The notes below the pieces were generated by a model. It was not told the DNA's origin. It worked only from the letters and a program-made list of their open reading frames with translations, and did not search any database. DNA of 16,804 bases from Ruminococcus sp. UBA3280. GTDB lineage: Bacteria > Bacillota > Clostridia > Oscillospirales > Ruminococcaceae. This document shows, piece by piece, positions 13,347 through 16,804 of this stretch (position 1 is the stretch's first letter; every line of letters begins with the position of its first letter). A program made the position numbers and the translations under genes. The stretch covers positions 17,726 through 34,529 of the forward strand of contig DETU01000025.1 of assembly GCA_002362175.1 (NCBI GenBank), written 5' to 3'.

Positions 13347-14753
13347 ATGACAGACAGATTTCAGAACGAAGAAAACACCGACAACGAAAACACAATGAAT
13401 ATACCTATTCCGCCTAATCCGCAAAATTACAGACGACCCAATATAAACAGACAACAAAATTATCAGCGACCGAGACAGAATAATCAGCAACGAACAAATA
13501 ACACAAACTATTATCAGAACAACTCCGGTTATCAGAATCAGAATTACCGCAGACAATATAACCCTGATAACCGTCCGTATAATCAGAACTATCAGAATAA
13601 CGATAACCGTCAGTACAATGCAGGTTATCAGAATCAGAATTACAATCAGTACAATCAAAACTACCATAACTCGAATTATCAGCAGTATAACGCAGGTTAT
13701 CAGAACACAAATTATCAGCGTCAGGACTATCCGCAGCAGAGACAAGCTCCTCCCCCTCCCCAGCGACGTAAAAAGAAAAAAAGAAAGCATAAAAGTTTTT
13801 TAGGAAAAATAGTAAGAAAAATCATACTTACTTTGTTTACAATCCTTGTTCTTCTTTTTGCAATATATTCATGCACCGCACTGACTGTAATCAGCAAAGT
13901 CGGCAAGAAAGAAACAGGCGACCGCAACCGCACAGCAAGTGCAATGTCACGGAGCTATGTAAAAAGCGTCCTCATTATCGGTACAGACGGACGTTCTGAT
14001 GACGAGCAGGGGCGTTCCGATTCAATGATTCTGCTTTCATTCAACAGCCGTACAAATGAAATTATTCTCACATCATTCATGCGTGACTGCTATGTAAATA
14101 TTCAGGATTACGGCATGGACAAGCTTAATGCAGCTTATTCATATGGCGGTGCGGAACTTCTTATGGACACTATCGAAAGTAATTTCATGGTGGAAATTGA
14201 TGACTATATCACGGTTAACTTTGTTTCGTTCGCAGGAATCATCGACGCTGTAGGCGGAATTGATATTGACGTTTCAGACGAAGAAGCCCATGAAATAAAT
14301 AATATTCTGTTCTCTGAAGTGAATCAGCTTATGGGTGACGACCAGTGGGCAGACTTTCTTGAAAGTGGCGGAAAACTCCACCTTAACGGCAAACAGGCTC
14401 TTTCATATGCCCGTATCAGATATGTCGGAAACAGCGATTTTGAACGTACAAGCAGACAGCGTAAAGTCTTTGAAAAAATCATACCAAAAGCAATAAACCC
14501 CGTCGCAATAGGACGAATCGCAAAAAGCGTGATACCAAAAATAAATACAAATATGTCCACTATGGGAATGTATCTTCTTTCCCTCAGACTTCCTACAGCA
14601 ATACGGTATGACGTAAAACAGTTGCAGATACCAGCAGAAAATACTTTCTATCCCGAAGATGTATGGCTTTACGACGGTACGGTTCAATCTGTATTGCAGG
14701 TTGACTTCAATGCAAATTATAACATTCTCGAAGAAGAGATTTTCAGTCATTAA
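13347..14753 (+). CDS. LytR-CpsA-Psr (LCP) ligase with Asn/Gln/Tyr-rich N-terminus
   Basis: A 468-residue LCP protein; the family transfers glycopolymers from lipid carriers to peptidoglycan. The cytoplasmic N-terminus is unusual: residues about 27-132 are almost only Asn, Gln, Tyr, Arg and Gly, with repeats such as YNAGYQNQNY. APPPPQRRKKKKRKHK (134-149) then precedes one transmembrane segment (158-182). The LCP domain (about 203-400) has its key residues: Arg223 and Asp225 in GRSDSM, Arg246 and Asp247 in SFMRDC, Arg356 and Arg358 in ARIRY, Asp364, and Arg367/Arg370 with Gln371 in ERTSRQR. GAAAGGAG at 13333-13340 sets the start. No separate promoter is obvious, so it is probably transcribed with the pseudo-ATPase gene through the hairpin at 13271-13312. 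The specific polymer is unknown. Confidence 0.92.
   Translation: MTDRFQNEENTDNENTMNIPIPPNPQNYRRPNINRQQNYQRPRQNNQQRTNNTNYYQNNSGYQNQNYRRQYNPDNRPYNQNYQNNDNRQYNAGYQNQNYNQYNQNYHNSNYQQYNAGYQNTNYQRQDYPQQRQAPPPPQRRKKKKRKHKSFLGKIVRKIILTLFTILVLLFAIYSCTALTVISKVGKKETGDRNRTASAMSRSYVKSVLIIGTDGRSDDEQGRSDSMILLSFNSRTNEIILTSFMRDCYVNIQDYGMDKLNAAYSYGGAELLMDTIESNFMVEIDDYITVNFVSFAGIIDAVGGIDIDVSDEEAHEINNILFSEVNQLMGDDQWADFLESGGKLHLNGKQALSYARIRYVGNSDFERTSRQRKVFEKIIPKAINPVAIGRIAKSVIPKINTNMSTMGMYLLSLRLPTAIRYDVKQLQIPAENTFYPEDVWLYDGTVQSVLQVDFNANYNILEEEIFSH
13520..13715 (+). repeat. Imperfect DNA repeats coding Tyr-Gln-Asn units
   Basis: GGTTATCAGAATCAGAATTAC occurs near 13527 and again near 13623, and a diverged third copy, GGTTATCAGAACACAAATTAT, lies near 13695. 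They encode the GYQNQNY/GYQNTNY units of the LCP N-terminus. This looks like expansion by local duplication within the coding frame, and is not a CRISPR array because the spacing is irregular and the frame is open. Confidence 0.7.
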
Positions 14754-14759
14754 TATAAA

Positions 14760-14790
14760 AAGCTCCGATATATAATCGGAGCTTGTTTTT
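14760..14790. terminator. Bidirectional terminator between convergent genes
   Basis: A perfect 10-pair stem (AAGCTCCGAT at 14760-14769 with ATCGGAGCTT at 14775-14784) with a five-base loop is followed by GTTTTT on the plus strand. On the minus strand the complement of the A run at 14756-14760 supplies the T tract. It ends the LCP transcript and also that of the vitamin B6 kinase gene, whose stop codon touches its edge. Confidence 0.92.
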
Positions 14791-15625
14791 ATTTATTTGT
14801 CATTTCGATAAGTTTTCCGATACAAAGTTCAAAACAGCTTCCGTACCACATTTCGTCAAAATACGGAACAGTAGCCTTTATACATTCAAGAGTATAATTT
14901 ACGGCAATATCAAGCGTCTGCTGAAGATTTTTTCCGAGTGTTACAGCACCTGTGAAAACGCTTGCAAAAATATCACCTGTTCCGTGAACCGAGCGTTTTA
15001 TATTTTCATTCAGAGAGTAATAAAATTTATCGTTAACGGAATCATAAGCGGCTGCACCCTGCTGCTTGTCATCGAAATGAACGCCTGTCAGGACGGGAGT
15101 TTTACAGCCAAGTTTTGCAAGTCTGCGTAAAACGTCCTCAACATATTTCTTATCATAGTTCTCCGTATAGGGAATACCGAGCATGAAAGAAGCCTCTGTC
15201 ATGTTGGGAATAATATAGTCAGCCTTAGAACAAAGTTCAGCCATTTTTACGGCAAATTCGTCTGTAAAACCTGCATAGAATTTTCCGTTGTCACCAAGAA
15301 CGGGGTCAACGACTATGAAATTATCTTCTGTTCTGAAATCGTCAAAAAATTCCGAAACTATATTGATTTGTTTTTCAGAACCGAGATAGCCGGTATAAAC
15401 CGCATTGAATTTAAGATTAAGTTTTTTCCAGTGATTTGCAATATCGGGAATATCGTCGGTCAAATCACGGAATGTATAGCCCTCAAAGCCTCCCGTATGG
15501 GTTGAAAGAACGGCGGTAGGGATAACAGCGGTTTCAATTCCCATTGCCGAAATAATCGGAAGTGCGACAGTAAGCGAACATTTTCCGAAACAGGAAATAT
15601 CCTGAACAGTAACTACTTTTTTCAT
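14789..15625 (-). CDS. pdxK: Pyridoxal/pyridoxamine kinase
   Basis: A 278-residue kinase of the PdxK/PdxY group of the ribokinase superfamily, which phosphorylates vitamin B6 forms in the cofactor salvage pathway. Signatures in order are the VQDISCFGKCS start, STHTGG (41-46), VDPVLGDNGKFY (106-117), IPNMTEA (139-145), and the anion-hole/catalytic motif HGTGDIFAS (214-222) with Asp218 as the base. Length is normal. AGGAG at 15636-15640 on the minus strand sets the ATG at 15625. A ThiD-like hydroxymethylpyrimidine kinase is the main alternative, but the N-terminal and DPVLGD motifs favour vitamin B6 kinase. The gene has its own consensus promoter; no terminator separates it from the SH3-domain gene upstream, so partial read-through is possible. 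The symbol could equally be pdxY. Confidence 0.88.
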   Translation of the reverse strand: MKKVVTVQDISCFGKCSLTVALPIISAMGIETAVIPTAVLSTHTGGFEGYTFRDLTDDIPDIANHWKKLNLKFNAVYTGYLGSEKQINIVSEFFDDFRTEDNFIVVDPVLGDNGKFYAGFTDEFAVKMAELCSKADYIIPNMTEASFMLGIPYTENYDKKYVEDVLRRLAKLGCKTPVLTGVHFDDKQQGAAAYDSVNDKFYYSLNENIKRSVHGTGDIFASVFTGAVTLGKNLQQTLDIAVNYTLECIKATVPYFDEMWYGSCFELCIGKLIEMTNK

Positions 15626-15658
15626 AATAAAATTTCTCCTTGTATTCGTAATGATTTT

Positions 15659-15687
15659 ATTATAGATTATTATGAAAATTATGTCAA
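15659..15687 (-). promoter_or_regulatory. Perfect consensus promoter for the vitamin B6 kinase
   Basis: On the minus strand TTGACA (15682-15687) and TATAAT (15659-15664) are exact consensus boxes with a 17-base spacer (15665-15681). The start of transcription would lie near 15652, about 25 bases from the start codon. Confidence 0.92.
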
Positions 15688-15719
15688 TGACCAGTTTTGC
15701 TTTTTATTTGCATATCAGT

Positions 15720-16727
15720 TTACCAAACATCAACCATTTTATAGCTTATCCAACCCGTTTTACCGTCATAATAGCTTATCTGATACCAATAATCATTTGC
15801 ATTTCCTATAATAGTGAAAGTCGTACCGCCTGAAAGCGTTTCAATATTGTCTGTCTTGCTGGGTGTATAATTCACCCATGCGGTCATACCGTCCTTTACC
15901 TGTCCCTGAGTGGCATTGTAATTTATCTTCTGAACTTCATTCTTTCCTATAGTTATATAACTCTGGTCTACATAGCCGTGCAGTTCACCATTACTGCCGT
16001 TGTCTGTAGCGATGTAATACCAACCGTCTACAGAACCGAGAATTTTCACAGGGTCACCGCTGTAGAGCATATCAGTTTCACGCTTAACGCTGTTAACGTC
16101 GGGGATTGAATAAATATATGCCGCATATGCATTGCAGTAACCGTTAGTATAAGTCGGCTCGGGAACGTATTTCGGATAAGACTGAATAGGGTCAGCCACC
16201 TGAAAACCGTCGAAATCAGATATGTATACAATTTCTATCATATTATTATTGTTTATTTCAATTTTTTCCGACAGCTGAGATTCTTCACTTTTTTCATTTT
16301 CAGACATTTCGGGCGTTATCTGTGAAACTTCCCTTTCAGCCGATTCATTAATTTTATCTTTATTTTCTTCTGTTTCCTGATTCTTTTCAGGTTCACTGAA
16401 AGAAATATATTCAATTTTCACATAACCGTCTTTACCACCGTAATTAACTTTAGCCCACTCCGAGTCAATAGAATAAACAGTCAAAGCATCTCCGTCAAAC
16501 ATCTTGACAATTACATTTCCGTTTATTTCGTCATATAAATCAGCAGATTTCTCATCATTTTTAAGTACAATATACCCCACCGAAACCGAACTTTCAGATT
16601 TTCCACCATGTTCCTGTGCAAATGATTTTTCACTGCTTTCTTCTTCATGTTTCAGAAGTCCGCACGAAGAAAAAGACAACATTGCCGAAATACAAAGAAT
16701 CAGTGCAATATTTCTTTTTAAACCCAT
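15720..16727 (-). CDS. Probable lipoprotein with three SH3-like domains
   Basis: A 335-residue exported protein. The N-terminus (1-21) is a signal peptide, and SFSSCGLL with Cys22 is a plausible though imperfect lipobox, suggesting a membrane-bound lipoprotein. Three bacterial SH3-like domains are visible: about 52-109 (ending WAKVNYGGKDGYVKIEYI), about 196-260 (GWYYIATDNG and HGYVDQSYI) and about 278-335 (YWYQISYYDGKTGWISYKMV). An acidic Glu/Ser/Lys linker (110-160) separates the first from the others. SH3b domains commonly bind peptidoglycan or surface glycans. No amidase, NlpC/P60 or other enzyme domain is present, so it is likely a binding or scaffold protein. GGAGGG at 16735-16740 on the minus strand sets the start; it has its own consensus promoter. 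Confidence 0.82.
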   Translation of the reverse strand: MGLKRNIALILCISAMLSFSSCGLLKHEEESSEKSFAQEHGGKSESSVSVGYIVLKNDEKSADLYDEINGNVIVKMFDGDALTVYSIDSEWAKVNYGGKDGYVKIEYISFSEPEKNQETEENKDKINESAEREVSQITPEMSENEKSEESQLSEKIEINNNNMIEIVYISDFDGFQVADPIQSYPKYVPEPTYTNGYCNAYAAYIYSIPDVNSVKRETDMLYSGDPVKILGSVDGWYYIATDNGSNGELHGYVDQSYITIGKNEVQKINYNATQGQVKDGMTAWVNYTPSKTDNIETLSGGTTFTIIGNANDYWYQISYYDGKTGWISYKMVDVW

Positions 16728-16762
16728 ATATCTTCCCTCCGATTTTATAATATTATATAATA

Positions 16763-16791
16763 ATTATACCGCAACAGGAATAATTTGTCAA
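16763..16791 (-). promoter_or_regulatory. Perfect consensus promoter for the SH3-domain lipoprotein
   Basis: On the minus strand TTGACA (16786-16791) and TATAAT (16763-16768) match consensus exactly with a 17-base spacer (16769-16785). Transcription would start near 16756, leaving a leader of roughly 30 bases. Confidence 0.92.
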
Positions 16792-16804
16792 TAATATCCG
16801 TTTC

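Noticed and set aside
13520..13715. CRISPR-like repeats
   Set aside because: Copies are imperfect, irregularly spaced and inside an open coding frame.
13341..13790. 149-codon open frame on the minus strand opposite the LCP N-terminus, rich in Ile, Leu and Val
   Set aside because: It is the antisense of the Asn/Gln/Tyr-rich repeats; the repetitive codons keep the opposite frame open. No ribosome binding site or promoter supports it.

Overview
The window looks like chromosome of a low-GC, Gram-positive gut or rumen Firmicute, most likely a Ruminococcus-type member of the Oscillospiraceae. The evidence is two secreted proteins with type I dockerin domains, strong GGAGG ribosome binding sites, consensus sigma-A promoters with 17-base spacers, and the family make-up of the genes. 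The genus is inferred from these traits and was not confirmed by any search.

Layout, plus strand. Positions 268-2746 hold an NfeD-like gene, a stomatin/paraslipin (SPFH) gene overlapping it by 4 bases, and, 23 bases further on, a small secreted dockerin protein that starts with GTG. A paralogous dockerin gene with its own promoter and terminator follows (2910-4037). Positions 4268-9905 are a tight five-gene operon: MBOAT acyltransferase, membrane-anchored DHHW/AlgJ-like transferase, FkbH-type HAD-IIIC/GNAT enzyme, acyl carrier protein, metallophosphoesterase. A third group (10036-14753) holds the 23S rRNA methyltransferase rlmB, an 822-residue membrane protein that reads as a catalytically dead P1B-type ATPase, and a LytR-CpsA-Psr (LCP) ligase with a long Asn/Gln/Tyr-rich cytoplasmic tail.

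Layout, minus strand. Converging on these from the right are a pyridoxal/pyridoxamine kinase (14789-15625) and a probable lipoprotein with three SH3-like domains (15720-16727). Each has a perfect TTGACA-N17-TATAAT promoter. A strong bidirectional hairpin separates the two blocks.

The most interesting system is the 4268-9114 cassette. It parallels the Dlt pathway (carrier protein, MBOAT, SGNH-like final transferase), but an FkbH-like enzyme stands where the adenylating enzyme DltA would be. The MBOAT ends in FLYFRF, which fits the C-terminal tyrosine acyl-shuttle hexapeptide known from envelope-acylation systems. The natural prediction is a glyceroyl (or other FkbH-derived acyl) group passed from ACP to MBOAT Tyr463, then to Ser398 of the DHHW protein, then to a surface polymer. 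The nearby LCP protein, whose family attaches glycopolymers to peptidoglycan, makes a wall polymer a reasonable but unproven acceptor. The second strong lead is the pseudo-P1B-ATPase: it keeps the fold signatures of the family but has lost every catalytic motif I could align, and it shares an APPPP-x-RRK motif with the LCP protein encoded next to it.
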